Part shown: in pieces, positions 46,228 through 58,929 of the stretch
Position numbering within the stretch: the stretch's first letter is position 1
Layout: every line of letters begins with the position of its first letter
NCBI GenBank assembly: GCA_928212115.1
Contig: CAKMRJ010003334.1
Coordinates: forward strand, 103,193,731-103,257,730
From: Lactuca virosa
Taxonomy: Eukaryota; Streptophyta; Magnoliopsida; Asterales; Asteraceae
Direction of reading: 5' to 3'
Length of the DNA: 64,000 nt
The notes under the pieces: generated by a model
The model's input: only the letters and a program-made list of their open reading frames with translations
Told to the model about the DNA's origin: nothing
The model's database searches: none
Program-made: the position numbers and the translations under genes

Positions 46228-46709
46228 GTTCTTGGGGACCAGAAAGGACATAAAACTACACTTAAGCAATATCTAATAAGGAAGTCATCAAGATCTAAAC
46301 TTTATACCTCAAAAGGTGCTCCAAGATGACAAGAGTCCAGATCGAAAGGCTAGAGGGCAACACCAACACTCCAAAGATCTTCCTTCTCCACCAAGGACAC
46401 TAAAATGATACCAAAATGTTACTCTAAGGGTTCAAAACACTCACATACACTTAGGGTTTCAAAATGAGGGCTATAAGGGACGAATGCTGGAGATAAGAAA
46501 CGTTTGGTGGCTATAATGGCCTTTAAATAGGATGCAAACCCTATAAATTAGGGTTTGTCCTCTTTGTGCGAACGCCTGGCATCCACAAACTTACGCCTGG
46601 CGTTCGAATGCTTAGCGTTCCATTCCCAATGCCTGGCGTTTGGGACCAAAATGAAAAATTAGTCACAAAGCAAGGCCAACAATGCAAATATCTGGAAACT
46701 GGCGTTACA
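46228..46709 (-). repeat. 3' LTR of the LARD-like element, promoter half
   Basis: Continues 37815. Matches 52550-53034. Includes TATA-like TTTAAATA (about 46525) and palindrome cluster 1 (46570-46640, AACGCCTGGCGTT variants). LTR start (minus) at 46709. Confidence 0.9.
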
Positions 46710-49700
46710 ATTCTCCCCCACTTGAATCAGAATTCATCCTCGAAGTCACTCCTTGCCACTCTCCAGACATACCTGACAATTTGGACAATTCCTCCCCACG
46801 TGAGTCTCTACTAGAAAGCCGCTGTAGAGAACAACACCGACATATTCCAAAACTCCCTTAACCACCTCAAAGTTAAGGCTTCATTAAAGAAAATTCGAGG
46901 AACCACTCGGAAGCCCCATCTGCCGACCAACAACTCCTTAACTTGAAAATGCCCAACCGCAACCAGAACTGTAAGACCCAACGTCCAGAGATAACCATTC
47001 AAACCGGGAACTTTCCAATTTACAACCATGAATCAACTCCATCAATATACCTCCCAAACCGGTTACCCATCAGTCTAAACCTCAGAAACCATACCCTAAG
47101 ACTAAATATCATACATATGTCGTACCTACCCTTAGTCCCTAACTAGGAACACCACCAACCTATGTAAAAGAATACTTAAAAGACACCGATCGTGAATTTC
47201 GGCCAACCCCAATTCGGAAATTGTGCACAAAAACTTAAATACACACTTGACTTCCTGACAAGTCATCACTAACCCACTGCTCCCATGAGCATAGTGATGG
47301 TCCATCCAAGCATTTCACGTGTATCCAAATCCCTTATCAACCCAGGTGTACCTCCACCTGACAGATCACTCGAGACATCTGCAACGGACTTCGTGACTCA
47401 AGATTCCAGAACCAATAGCTAACACTGGTAACCAAGCTTCTAATAACCAACCTACAAGGAAACAGGATCCACCAATGCAAACATTCATCAAGCGAATTCT
47501 GATGCATAACCAATACATCAACCAAACAACTTTTTCTAACCACATGATCCCAACTAGTTGGTGCCTGAGTCTCCCGACTCCCAACAATGCACTAACATCC
47601 AAATAATTACATGCGGAAATAAACAAACATGATCACTGGGCCCACAACCTATGTTTGGAATACCCCTACAAGGTCCTCAACATAAGTCTGGATTGCCTCC
47701 GAGCCCACAACATGAGTCTTAAATGACCTTCCCTGCCCTCGACCCATGACTAGAATGCTCCCGGTATCTTGGCCTTCCAAATGACTACCAATCCCAAACA
47801 GGTCAATGTGACTAACGATCTTGAGACCTATGAGTCTCATCCAATTGACTACCAGGTTCTGCCCACATGGAAAATACAACCACTGGTTCACGATACATCG
47901 TGACACCTTCTAACCACTAAAACGATAAGCTTATGGTACTACACCGTTCTTGTCGTCGTTCCATTAGTAGCCTGAAGACTCGCGACCAGCGCCACCGGGT
48001 CTAAAGATACTCAACCATCAACCCACTGTCTTGTAGAAAACTCATTCAACATTCCTTTCGATGCTAATCGAACAGGTCCCAGGCGAAACCCTTTTATCAC
48101 ACACAATTCCCTCCACAACACAGGTTGTTACTAATGCAAAAATTTAGGCGAAAACATGGTCGCACACATTCATAGAATGAGATATGTGGTTGCATTCTTG
48201 TTCCAATTCAAAGGCTATAACCCAAATAAGAACCATGCATATAATTCGAACCAAGTGCTCTATTACTATCTTGTCCAGCCCTCATCTACCCCTCACGACA
48301 ATATCTAATGAACTTATCTCCATACACACCCTCAAGAGAATCCCCTAACCAACCATGGATCTACTACAATACTCCTTCCTCACAACCTTACCCATAGGGT
48401 GTAGTACCAGTAGATCTAATGAGATGACGAACCTCAATCACTACCAAAAAACATTCTCATGAACGATCAAAACAAGATCGCATACCTTGATTGAGCCTGA
48501 ACAAACCCCATTAATATATAAATAGGTCGAGACGACTTCCAAGGTGATTTAGAAATGCTACCAAAACTGGGAAACTGAACAACGCTGCCCCAACATCCGA
48601 ACTTCCAATAACCAAGGACAAGTTCCAAACTTGAGCCTGCTATGAATCAAAATTCCACACCATAATTGAGGGTAAACATACTCGGAAACCAAAGTAAATA
48701 TAAAACATATGAAACTTGACGATAGGTTGACGCATCCATGGAACTTCAACTGACACAACTCGAAACCTTCAAAGAACCTCCGCTTTGATGATGAATAAAA
48801 AGGCCAATGATCGAGGATGCATTAACGCTTAATCCAATGAACCAGAACCCACGCGGAGTTGAACATACCCATCTCTGAAACTGATTTACCGATCGACAAC
48901 TTCCTAATATAGACTATAAATAGCAATCCATACAACGAGCTGCCAAATCCCTCAACAACCGATACTCAACCTAAGCGATCCTAGCGCGTACTCATCTATT
49001 CATTGGCATACCAAAAGGAACCAATGGCTAGAGCGAGATCCTTGACCAACTAGTTTTTGCTGAGAGACAACTCATGTATCTCCTGAACACATATATCTGA
49101 TAGCCACTTGCTCTACACCCATTACTTAACCAAATCTTGAACCGAAATCCCGCATACCCGCATCGTAGATCCCTATGAACCATTCTTCTGACACCACAAA
49201 CTCGAACAGATCGATGATCCTCCAAGTAGAATACCTAGTTCTCCCCCCAATTAGGGTTTGAACTACGACCCACTGGTGTTGCAACCAAACCAGATCTCAA
49301 ACACGCTCAACCAGGTACAACTATCCCTAAATCTTGAGTGTATAACACACGCAAGATGATCTTCCAGATAAGGACCAAGTAAACATTAAGAGATTCTGAA
49401 TTTCAGATGAAGAGCTGAAAATTTTTCCAATCATAACTGCCTTTAACATTAAGGATTTCATGCAAATGCATAAGAAAAACACCAACTTAATATCTAAAAC
49501 ATACGCTCCTCGCCTGCAATCCCGACCGACAATCCGGTACCTGACCTGCCTATATCCAAGGAAAACAAACCCTTGATCGCATCACTAGGCATCCATACCA
49601 CATCAATGCTCCTGCGCATTCCCACACTATTATACTGCTGCCAAACACCGCAACCAACTAGCCCCATGCTGGGTTTGCATCCCAACTCTGAAAGTCACAA

Positions 49701-51221
49701 ACCTGCTCACTCCTTCTCGGAAAACTGACAAGACATAATCCTCGCCATAGATAGCGACATTCCAATTCATCTGCCAACCAATCAGCTTCCAGCTGCAATC
49801 CTCAAGGCGATCATAACAATTGTTTCCTTCTTGCCCCGCGAATAAAATGCATGGCCTCAAGCAAGCCCCTAGAGACGTCAAAACCAACAAAACTCACCTA
49901 GTTTTGCACCAATCAAACCCAAACTAACATCTCCACTGAGGCTCAAAACAACTTACCAGACCCATCCTCATGCCTGAACAAACATAAGCAAAAGATCGAC
50001 ATATATAGAACTACTGCCACAAATCATGGTATCAAACCATGCTATCATCCCCGACCAGCTCCTTAGAATCCCTGAGATTTTCCTCGAGTCGAGTATGGAT
50101 CCTGTGCTTCCAGTAGTACGTGCCTAATACTACCTTCCACACATATCCATACTTTCCTCAAGACTCATCTTGAGTCTTCTAGGTCATCTACTCATAATAA
50201 TACTGCCAATACCTACTCAACAACGTAACAACCACACTAAAGAACTTCATAGGCCCTCCTAGGAGTTCGCACCTGCCCTGCCATCAGCTCCTGAAGAACC
50301 CCTATTAATGTTAGCTAACCACTTCATTCATACAATTACATGCAACAAAACTTAAATATTCTTTCGACTAAAAGACTCAACCCTACAACGGTTAGACTCA
50401 GACAAGAACTGCACAATGAGACAAAATCCTTCACTCTAAGATTATTTAACCTTGATAGCATGTAATTTAACGTATTCATTTGATAGTTAACTCACATCAA
50501 TATGAGTCCCACAAAGCACAAAGCAAGCATCATTCGAGCAGTGGAGTCGACTGGCACTAAGATATAATAAAATCAGGCAAATCCTTACATGAAGTTCCCC
50601 ACCTCTAGGCCCAAGCATCTAGGATACACATTCATCCTGTCCTCACTCTCTCAAGAGTGGCTAATCATTCCTCATGCTATCCTGCTATGAACTGCATCCA
50701 CTAATGAAACTTCCACCAACCCTGCAGCCACTCGTGCATGCTAATCATACATAAATAATTTTGGATCCCATAGACAGTCAGTTAGTTGAATCTACCCTAA
50801 GCCCTTAATCAGAAAAGAACAATAAATAAAGCTAAATCAAACATTCTCATGCTATAGAATCTTTGTTATGTACAACTATGATGCATACACTAAGCAACTA
50901 CAGTAATGATGTAAATTTCATCTAGCATATATGAAGTCCTCCTAGGCTATCATGCATCATACATTAGGAAATTCTATCATGCAATTCATGAAGATCCCTA
51001 GCCTATCACTAGCTTGCAGTTCTACCATAAACATCATAATAAGTAATATTGTGGTAACTTGGGGTAAACTTTCTTGCTTTGGCTGATCGTACACATCTCA
51101 TCCTTATTACTTTTGAAAATAGTTTGAATTGAATTTGAAAACTTTCATAGATCGATAGTTTGAGTATGGATTCACACGAATGTTCATCCAATTCACTCAA
51201 ACCAGGGATCTGATACCAACT
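46710..51221 (-). other. Internal region of the LARD-like element, no coding capacity seen
   Basis: It begins with the reversed PPT (ATTCTCCCCCACTTG) and a CCTCGAAGTC segment like the end of gypsy pol. All frames are under 105 codons with no gag, protease, RT, RNase H or integrase motif on either strand. Part of 47640-47760 resembles the tandem units of its own LTR (CCCACAACATAAGTCTGG type). It ends at the PBS. Candidate cis-acting RNA signals would lie here. Confidence 0.75.
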
Positions 51222-53034
51222 TCTAACATCCCAAAAAATCAGAGTAAAATTTTCATTTTTCCAAAACAACCCCAAGACAATATTTGTTAACAAAAACATT
51301 ATTTCAAAAGTATAATTCATAAATCAGAGTATCCATAATCCAATAGCATAAAATCCAAAGGACGTGCACGATCACGCCTTCACCTTGCCACAATCATTTG
51401 AAGTACCTGAAACAATAACTAAAACTGTAAGCACGGAGCTTAGTGAGTTCCCCCAAAGTACCAACACAAACAACATATAACAACATAAACTAGGTCCACA
51501 GCCTATGTCGGGAATACCCCTACAAGGTCCTCAACATAATTATGGATTACCCCTGAGCCTACAATATGAATCTGGATTGCCTAACGGGCTCACAGCTCAT
51601 ATCTGGCTTGCTCCCGAGCCCACAACATAAGTATGGCTTGCCCTCGGGGCCCACAACTTATGTCTGGCTTGCTCCCGAGCCCACAACATAAGTCTGGCTT
51701 GCCCTCGGGGCCCACAACTTATTTATGGCTTGCTCTCGGGTTTGTTGGCTACAACACATAGCAGTACAACCTCAACCCAACCATACTATGTTGACATATA
51801 CATAACAAATAACATGTATTCAGCAAACAGATAGTCATATAACCAGTCAGACAAACAGGCAGATCTAACAGCTCACTACTGCATAACAACACCCGATATA
51901 CCAAAATACATAATCTAGTGGCCCGACGTTGGTGACTTCGACCCACAAGTACAGTAAGGAAAACTCACATCTCAAAGGATAGTTGAATCAACACTCGATC
52001 TGTTGCGAACACTGCTCCTCACACTGAACCTAATCCAGAAATTACTCCAATCAATAACTAAGGTTTTATCCCATACCAATGGTCTACTCATCCTTCATCA
52101 TATTAAGGGAAAAAGACCATTTTGCCCCTTTCCTAGACAAGACCCAACTAATCCAAGCCCAAAACCCTAAATAGCCAAAGGCCCAAAATCGATGCAATGG
52201 GCTTTTGAGAGAACACCTGGCGTCTGAACGCCCAACGTTCTAACCCGAACGTCTGATGTAACCACAAAATCCTAAATCCTTAACTAAGGTCTTAATGGCT
52301 TCAGAACTAACGTTCAAACTTCAAATCCAATGCTAAAAGAATTTCTAAAGTCATAAAGTTGTAACCTTTATCACTTTGCATGGCTACAAAGAGCCTAACA
52401 CCAAAATATAGCTTATATCATACTCTAAAGTTCCAAACTCTTGCATGAAAGAGTATTAAGGTCCAAGCTTGCATTTTTATGATTCTAAACCCTCCAAAAT
52501 GCTTGAAAGGATAGTCCAAACCTTTGGAGCATTCCAAAATCACAAAAGTTAAGTTCTTAGGACGAAAAAGGACATAAAACTACACTTAAGCAAGATCTAA
52601 TAAGGAAGTCATCAAGGTCTGAACTTTATACCTCAAAAAGGTGCTCCAAGATGCCAAAAGTCCAGAACCAAAGGCTATAGGGCAACACCAACACTCCAAA
52701 GATCTTCCTTCTCCACCAAGGACACTAAGATGATACCAAAATGTTACTCCAAGTGTTCAAAACACTCACATACACTTAGGGTTTCGAAACGAGGGCTATA
52801 AGGGACGTAGGTTAGATATAAGAAACGTTTTGAGGCTATAATGACCTTTAAATAGGGTGCAAAACCTAAAATTTAGGGGTTGTCCTCTGCATGCGAACGT
52901 CTGGCGTCCACAAACTTACGCCTGGCATTCCAACGCCTAGCGTTCCATTCCCAACGCCTGACGTTTGGGACCAAAATGCAAAATTAATCACAAAGCAAGA
53001 CTAACAATGCAAATATCTGGAAACTAGCGTTACA
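51222..53034 (-). repeat. 5' LTR of the LARD-like element, uninterrupted, 1813 bp
   Basis: The LTR start (minus) at 53034 is TGTAACGCTAG. Cluster 1 palindromes at 52896-52965, TATA-like TTTAAATA at 52847-52854, cluster 2 at 52213-52260, tandem units at 51490-51745, hairpin TAAGCACGGAGCTTA at 51428-51442. The last dinucleotide at 51222-51223 is TC on the plus strand instead of TG, probably a point change. Confidence 0.92.
52896..52965. promoter_or_regulatory. Palindrome cluster 1, ACGCCTGGCGT family
   Basis: AACGTCTGGCGT (52896), ACGCCTGGCAT (52918), AACGCCTAGCGTT (52932) and AACGCCTGACGTT (52953), just upstream of the TATA-like box on the minus strand. A second copy of the cluster is at 46570-46640. 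Confidence 0.75.
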
Positions 53035-53285
53035 ATCATATTATTATTAATTATTTTTTGCTTTATTTATTTATCTTTGTTTTTATGGTTTAAAAATCTT
53101 TTAATATTTTTGATGTTTTATTGAATATATTATTTAATATTGTTTTTTTGACGTTTTGTTCCTTTAAATTTTATAATGATTTTTTTGACGTTTTTTTTTT
53201 CATTAAACAAATTAAAACTAACCCGGATAACTATCGATCTTCCAATAAAATTATTTAATGATCATTTTTTTCTTTCTCATTTAAC

Positions 53286-53370
<85 letters not shown>

Positions 53371-53898
53371 ATATATAGAGATGAGTAGTTTTACTTTGAT
53401 TTCTTTTTTAAAATAGTGATAGCAAAAAGTATAATTATTTAGGCAATAAATAAAAAAGCACTGATATAAATGAATGATGTAAACGAAAGCACATAAAACC
53501 ATAAGACCTCTTAAAACTGAATAATAGAACAAATACTAACGTAAAAGTGAATGATATAAAAAAATACATAAAAAACAACTTTAAATAATTATATTGGACG
53601 ATTTCTAGTTATCTAATTTATTATTTTAGTTTATTTATTTAAACAAAACGTAAAAAAATCATTATATAATGTAAACGAAGCTAAATAAATAAAAGATTTT
53701 TAAATAAAACGTCAAAAATATTCAAAAGGTTTTTAAATAATAAAAACAAAGCTAAATAAATAAATTTAAGAATAAATAATAATGTGATTTTATATAACTT
53801 AGATAATTAATTTAAAAAATAAAAATAATTTTATAAATAATCCATATTAATTCTATTAAAGTAAATATCAAATAAAATCTATAATAATAATAATAATA

Positions 53899-53947
<49 letters not shown>

Positions 53948-54192
53948 TGTCAAAAGAAAAAGACATAAGAAAGAAAGGTAATTTAGTCTTTTTGTATGGA
54001 GCTAGGACTTGCAGTGCAATATTCATAACCTACATGGATGTAACCTATCAAATTTTAAACTTAGGGACCAAAACTGAGAATTGGACAAAACAACATGGAC
54101 CATCTCTGTTATTTACTCTATTTTTATACTAAGAACCGAAGGTACCGAGCTAGTTGCTTATTGTGACTTAGATGATTGGTTAGGATGTGCTC
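53035..54192. other. AT-rich region: fold-back arms, (AT)n and (TAA)n
   Basis: Contains the fold-back arms (53040-53196, 53648-53850), (AT)n from 53288 to about 53366 and (TAA)n at 53880-53946. Frames here translate repeats (for example IYIYIYI). From 53947 to 54192 nothing specific is recognised. Confidence 0.8.
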
Positions 54193-55345
54193 TGAAACAT
54201 CCCAAAAATATAGACCAAAAATTTCGTTTTAAATCAGTAATAAAAACCATCAATATTCTCAATCACATAAAAACCATAATCATGTATCTCAAAAACATCG
54301 TCATATCTGTCAATGTATCAAAACCATATATCATAAATCAGAGTAAATCCTCTTAGGCTAAAAACAGTGGTGTGTGCCATACAGTCATCCCGAGCTCTTC
54401 TGCTTGCTAGCGGAAGTACCTGAAACCAAACTGAAAACTGTAAAAACGAAGCTTAGTGAGTCTCCCCAACAACCACATACTATACACATATCACATAAAC
54501 ATATCTTGGGCACCGCCCCTGCTACATCAAGTCAAGCTCGGCATCGGCTTTCCCGACATCGGGCCCTGCCCGACATCGAACCCTATTCGGCATCGGGCCC
54601 CGCCCGGCATTGAGCCTCGCCCAACATCGAGCACATCTCGGAATACATATGAGCATAATCAATAATACACATAACCCTATGCATAATAATATTAACACTT
54701 AAACATTCCTCGGGCCCCGCCCGACATCGGACCGTAATCTGGTAACATATTAACATTCCTTGGGACAGCCCCGACATCGGACCGAAGCCCGGAAACATAC
54801 AATACAAACACATGCAAGACTCACAAAGACATCAAGCATACAAGCATTACTCGGGACCGCCCCAGCATCAGATCGAAATCCGGAAAAGCATGTAAACCTA
54901 CATCGGGCCCCGCCCGACATTAGACCATAGTCCGGAACTACTACTAGCTAAAAGGGTCGGCCTTGGTGCCTTAGACCCGTTCCTACTGGAGGAAACACAC
55001 CTCGAATGCTAGCTGTGAAATCTCGTGTGAGGAATCTCAGACGGCTGCTCCAACGACTCCCCGGCTATCAATTTCACAATAACACTTAATCAAAATCTGA
55101 TAATCCTTCTTAGGGTAAAATGACCATTTTACCCCTGGTCAAAGTTAACATCCTGGTTAAAGTCAAATTCAAGGTCAACTCCCAGTCAACCCAACTCGGC
55201 GAGTTCCTGTACTACTCAGACTCGTGGTCAACCGAGTCAACTCATCGAGTCCCTTCGCAGACTCGTCGAGTTCTACCTGTTGTACAATCGGGACAACCCG
55301 ACTCAAGTCGTCGAGTCCCTTTCTAGACTCGCCGAGTTCCCTTGT
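54193..55345 (-). repeat. Gypsy LTR, 3' half, interrupted by the gypsy B LTR
   Basis: Starts TGAAACATCCC on the plus strand and corresponds to 8361-9513 of the plus-strand LTR family, reversed: degenerate hairpin (54441-54455), GC-rich tandem units (54530-54930) and ACTCGNCGAGT cluster 2 (55194-55337). The 5' half of this LTR must lie beyond the right edge of the window. Confidence 0.85.
55194..55337. repeat. ACTCGNCGAGT palindromes
   Basis: ACTCGGCGAGT 55194-55204, ACTCATCGAGT 55240-55250, ACTCGTCGAGT 55261-55271 and ACTCGCCGAGT 55327-55337. They lie 1.0-1.15 kb from the LTR 3' end, the same distance as cluster 2 in 7589-9513. Confidence 0.88.
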
Positions 55346-56128
55346 TGTAACATCCATAAAAATCAAGCCAAATTTAAACTTTTTAAAACATTTACAAACC
55401 AATAGTTATTACAAATTTGTTTTCAAAATAGTTCCATATCAGAGTATCCCAAAAACATAGTCATAAAATGTGAGGAGGTGTACCATCACGCCTTTGCCTT
55501 CCCGCGATCATCTGAGGTACCTGAAACCAAAACTGAAACTGTAAGCCTGAAGCTTAGCGAGTTCCCCCAATATACCGATACATAACAAGCAATACATAAT
55601 AACAGCATGTAATGGGTCCACAGCTCTACAGACTGGATTACCCCCCTGGGCCCACAGTGTGAGTCTGGCTTGCCTTCCGGGCCCACAACTCACATTTGGC
55701 TTGCCTCGGAGCCCACAACATCAGTCTGGTTTGCTTTCGAGCCCACAACTTATGACTGGCTCGCCCCCTGCAGTACTACGACTGAAACATAACTGACTTG
55801 CCCTCAGTTTGAGTCTGGCATACCACTTGGTCCTCAGCTCGTATCTGGTATTCTAATGAGTCCTCATTATGAGTCTGGTATGCCTTCCTGGCCCTCAACT
55901 CATATCTGGCGTACTCCAGGGTTTGTTGGTCACTGCACGAGACAGTGCAACCTCAACCCTGCCCACACAACATGTCTACATATACAACTAATTGCACATA
56001 CGAATAATCAAACAGTAACACAGGTAGTCCTACAGATCTACCTAACTGACATAACAAACTAGCATGCATAATCAACTCATACTCAACACGTAATCAACTA
56101 CTGGGATATCAAATCCAATGGGCCGGCC

Positions 56129-56873
56129 TGTTGGGTTTTGAGCATTCTAACACTCCTATGGTGTACATGCAACCCTATAAACCTTGGATCTATGTTTTCT
56201 CTATTTATACATGCAAATAAGAACTTTCCAAGGCTTTAACCCTAACTAGCATACTATGAGGCAACTATACTACAAAGACTAGTTAGATGACATACCTTTT
56301 TGGTGTATCTTGATGTCTTCAAGCTTTAAGAGCTTAGCCCCAATAGTGTGGAAGCCTCAAGTGGAATCACAAATCACCAAAACACCTTCGAAGACTTTGA
56401 GAATAAGAATACTTTGGTTCTCTCTAGTGAAATCGGCTAGCCCTCTTAGTGTACCCACACTAGTGCCAATTTCACCAACCAAGGACATCTTTATATAGTA
56501 TGGAGACTAGGGTTAAACCCATGGCCTTTCATTTCATATGATCCATGGGTTACACACTCCATGGACTATCCATGAAAGCTTAGCCCAAGCTAAATGAACT
56601 TGGCCCATTCCATATATATAAGAGTCCATATTTAATTAGTTCTTTTTGATCACTTAATTAATTCTAAATTAAGTCTTGATCAATACTAATTAAATAATAT
56701 GATTCCATATTAATATATTAGAACTTATAATATATTAATATAAATCATAAATATACTATTCTCAAAAGACTATCCATATAAATTGTGTCGGTGAAGTGCA
56801 ACCCAAATGGACCATGCCGGGTCGGGTCAAGTACATACCAAATATAGTTATGGACTTAGACATTAATCCAACA
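56129..56873 (-). repeat. Copia C 3' LTR
   Basis: Ends are TGTTGGGTTTTGAGC and TTAATCCAACA on the plus strand. Bordered by the reversed PPT GTCTCCCACTT. Confidence 0.94.
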
Positions 56874-57519
56874 GTCTCCCACTTGGATAAGTCTAAAACT
56901 ATTATTGAGTATGACTTCAAAACCTAACTGGCAATCGTAGCTCTTAAAGCCGCTGTCGAACTCTGACCTTGTGAATGACTTGTCCATTAGATAAGGGATC
57001 ATATATTCCTCCATTCTAGATATCATATGGACTGAGACATGGATTATAATCATTCTCTCTGTCCATTTGTTGTTTCCCGATTTTCGATTTATGACGACTG
57101 ACTGATTGAACAAATCAAATCAGTCCTGGCTTGGCCAAGCACTCATGTGTCATCATTAAATCATCGAGGGGCCTACAGATATCGCTTTTATCCCGAAGGT
57201 AAAAGGAACGGATAAACTTCGACTCATATGGCTTGTTCTGCTACTTGTTAAATCATACACAAAGGCACGTTTTATAACATCGAGTTACCAATGCGTTTTC
57301 GTGCAATCAATGTACTATCAACTCATAGTAACAACTCATATCTCTAGGTTTGAAGAATATAAGATATTATTGTCTCATGATCACTCGTGATAAAATCCAT
57401 GAAGTGATTCAAATGAGCGCGGGTTGAATCCAATACTCAGAACTTATGAGCACTCATGAGTGTTGTAGCACAACTTTGTCCACCAACTTGGACCTCTACA
57501 AGCCAACCCATGACAGTCT

Positions 57520-57524
57520 TGATC
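57520..57524. other. Deletion junction in copia C
   Basis: In copia B GGACTAAGGGATC (to 41894) and ATCAAGACTGTCATGG (from 44455) are about 2.56 kb apart; in copia C they are joined through a shared ATC. This removes most of pol and is the reason for the small size of the element. Confidence 0.85.
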
Positions 57525-58091
57525 CCTTAGTCCTTCACTTGACTCACATATACATGTGAACAAGGAACTAGTCTTAATTTTCCAAAGTTGAAAATTCTCA
57601 TTCATCATACTATACAACTTGCATGATTCCAAGTTTCTATCCAACTGAAACTTGGGTGATGAGAATCTTTCCTTATTTGGTAAATTTGGACACTACCACA
57701 AATGAAAGAATCAAATTCATATTTCCACTCTTGCTCTTAATGGAATCTGATAAGCAACAAAGATTTTCACAAATGCCATTGTAAGGATATTTTAAAATAA
57801 ATAAAATCAAAAATTTTCCTTTTATTTTAAAAACTTTGCGGAAAACACTATCCTTACAGTGCAAAAGCACATGAAAACTTTGTTGTTATCTATTCCTAAG
57901 CAATATATCATAACTCCTAAGAAGTAGCTCAAGAATCCGATCTTCATACTATGCGATAGAAATCCATCTACGCGATCAGATTTAGCATATTCTTTCTTTA
58001 AGTTTCTTCACTTTTCTTTGATTCTTCAAACATTAACATGTGACCCAGTCACATCATGTAATAAGAATCCCCAAGTAGGAACTTAATAGAG

Positions 58092-58834
58092 TTAGACAAT
58101 GGACTTTACCTGAAGTAGAGTCAAACTTATTGACTTTAACATCCTTAGGTAAATTTGGCAGCTTCGCAACCAATGCCCCTTCCTTTGGCAATGGACCCTT
58201 GATAATAGGACTATCTCAGACTTAGCCTTTCTCTTTACCATTTGGTCAAACGAGTTGACTATGGCCGATCCCTTTCCATTGGGAAGAGAGAGCTTTACTG
58301 GATATCCAATGTCATCATTGTCAATGTCCATAAAGTTTTAGGAAGTTGATCTTAGCAAATAGATAAGATCATTAAGGGTCTTGTCATAGTCTGTTTCATA
58401 GGAGTCCCAAAGGAACTCACTATGTGACTTAGAAAGTAGTTTAGCCACCAACTTTCTCAAGACTTTGACACCCAACTCTCCCGGCTTGTCAATATGTGAC
58501 TACATCTCCAAGATGTGATCACATATAGACCTTTGCTTGCCAATGGGGCTTGAGTGACCTTAAACTTTTCAAGAACTTGTGGGTTAGGGAGAATAATTGG
58601 AGGAGGTGGAGGAAGTGAAGTTCCAAGAGATTTGGGATGATCATAGATGTCTGAACTAGACATCTTTTGGGAGATATTCAAGATAGTTGATTTAAAGTCC
58701 TTAATATAACACCCAATATGAAATATTAAGGCTAGGACCCAACACAATATTTTATAACTTGGAAGAGGGATGCCGTAATCCAAGCTATAGAATATTTGAA
58801 GGTAGGTGAATGACGATTCACCAATTTCCACCAA
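58092..58834 (-). pseudogene. Copia C gag relic
   Basis: The minus-strand frame 58457-58834 joins leader sequence (MVEIGESSFTYLQ) to the gag start MSSSDIYDHPKSLGTSLPPPPPIILPNPQVLEKFKVTQAPLASKGL. The frame then breaks and continues with HILEM-type capsid sequence and DYDKTLNDLIYLL near 58340-58400. The frame 58092-58331 has MDIDNDDIGYPVKLSLPNGKG and a degenerate zinc knuckle HCQRKGHWLRSC in which the first cysteine position is not kept. It cannot encode a whole gag. Confidence 0.8.
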
Positions 58835-58929
58835 GATAAACGAAATGTATTATTAGGTTTTAATTGGTTTTGAACTCCTAGATTCTTTTGAGATTCATTG
58901 AACTTTTCAAAGGCATGTTTCAATCTCGA

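Larger units (their letters stand above)
36460..53034 (-). mobile_element. Large non-coding gypsy-type element (LARD-like), TSD ATCAT
   Basis: Flanked by ATCAT at 36455-36459 and 53035-53039. The 5' LTR is 51222-53034 (1813 bp), with a PBS-like TTGGTATCAGAT on the minus strand at 51209-51220. The 3' LTR is 36460-46709, interrupted by nested copia insertions. PPT is at 46710-46724. The 4.5 kb internal region has no gag or pol homology I can find, so the element would need proteins from a relative. Its LTRs have the same layout as the coding gypsy families. Confidence 0.88.
36384..53850. mobile_element. Fold-back (long inverted repeat) element, split by the large gypsy-type element
   Basis: Arm 1 is 36384-36459 plus 53040-53196; arm 2 is 53648-53850, in reverse complement. 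Shared words include TTAATAT-GATTATTTATAAA (36384-36403 against 53831-53850), TCTAA-TTATATAAAATCA and ATAATGATTTTTTT-ACG. The two halves of arm 1 match arm 2 continuously only when 36460-53034 is taken out, which also confirms that insertion. The loop of about 450 bp holds (AT)n at 53288-53366. Total without the insertion is about 0.9 kb. Confidence 0.7.

Noticed and set aside
47337..49890. Several minus-strand frames of 60-90 codons
   Set aside because: No recognisable domain, cysteine/tryptophan-rich antisense-like translations, and they lie in the non-coding interior of an LTR element.
53176..53532. Frames with IYIYIYI repeats
   Set aside because: Translation of an (AT)n microsatellite.
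57444..57644. Copia C minus-strand frame across the deletion junction as a fusion protein
   Set aside because: Short, with no motif; it is explained by the deletion joining two non-coding or decayed segments.
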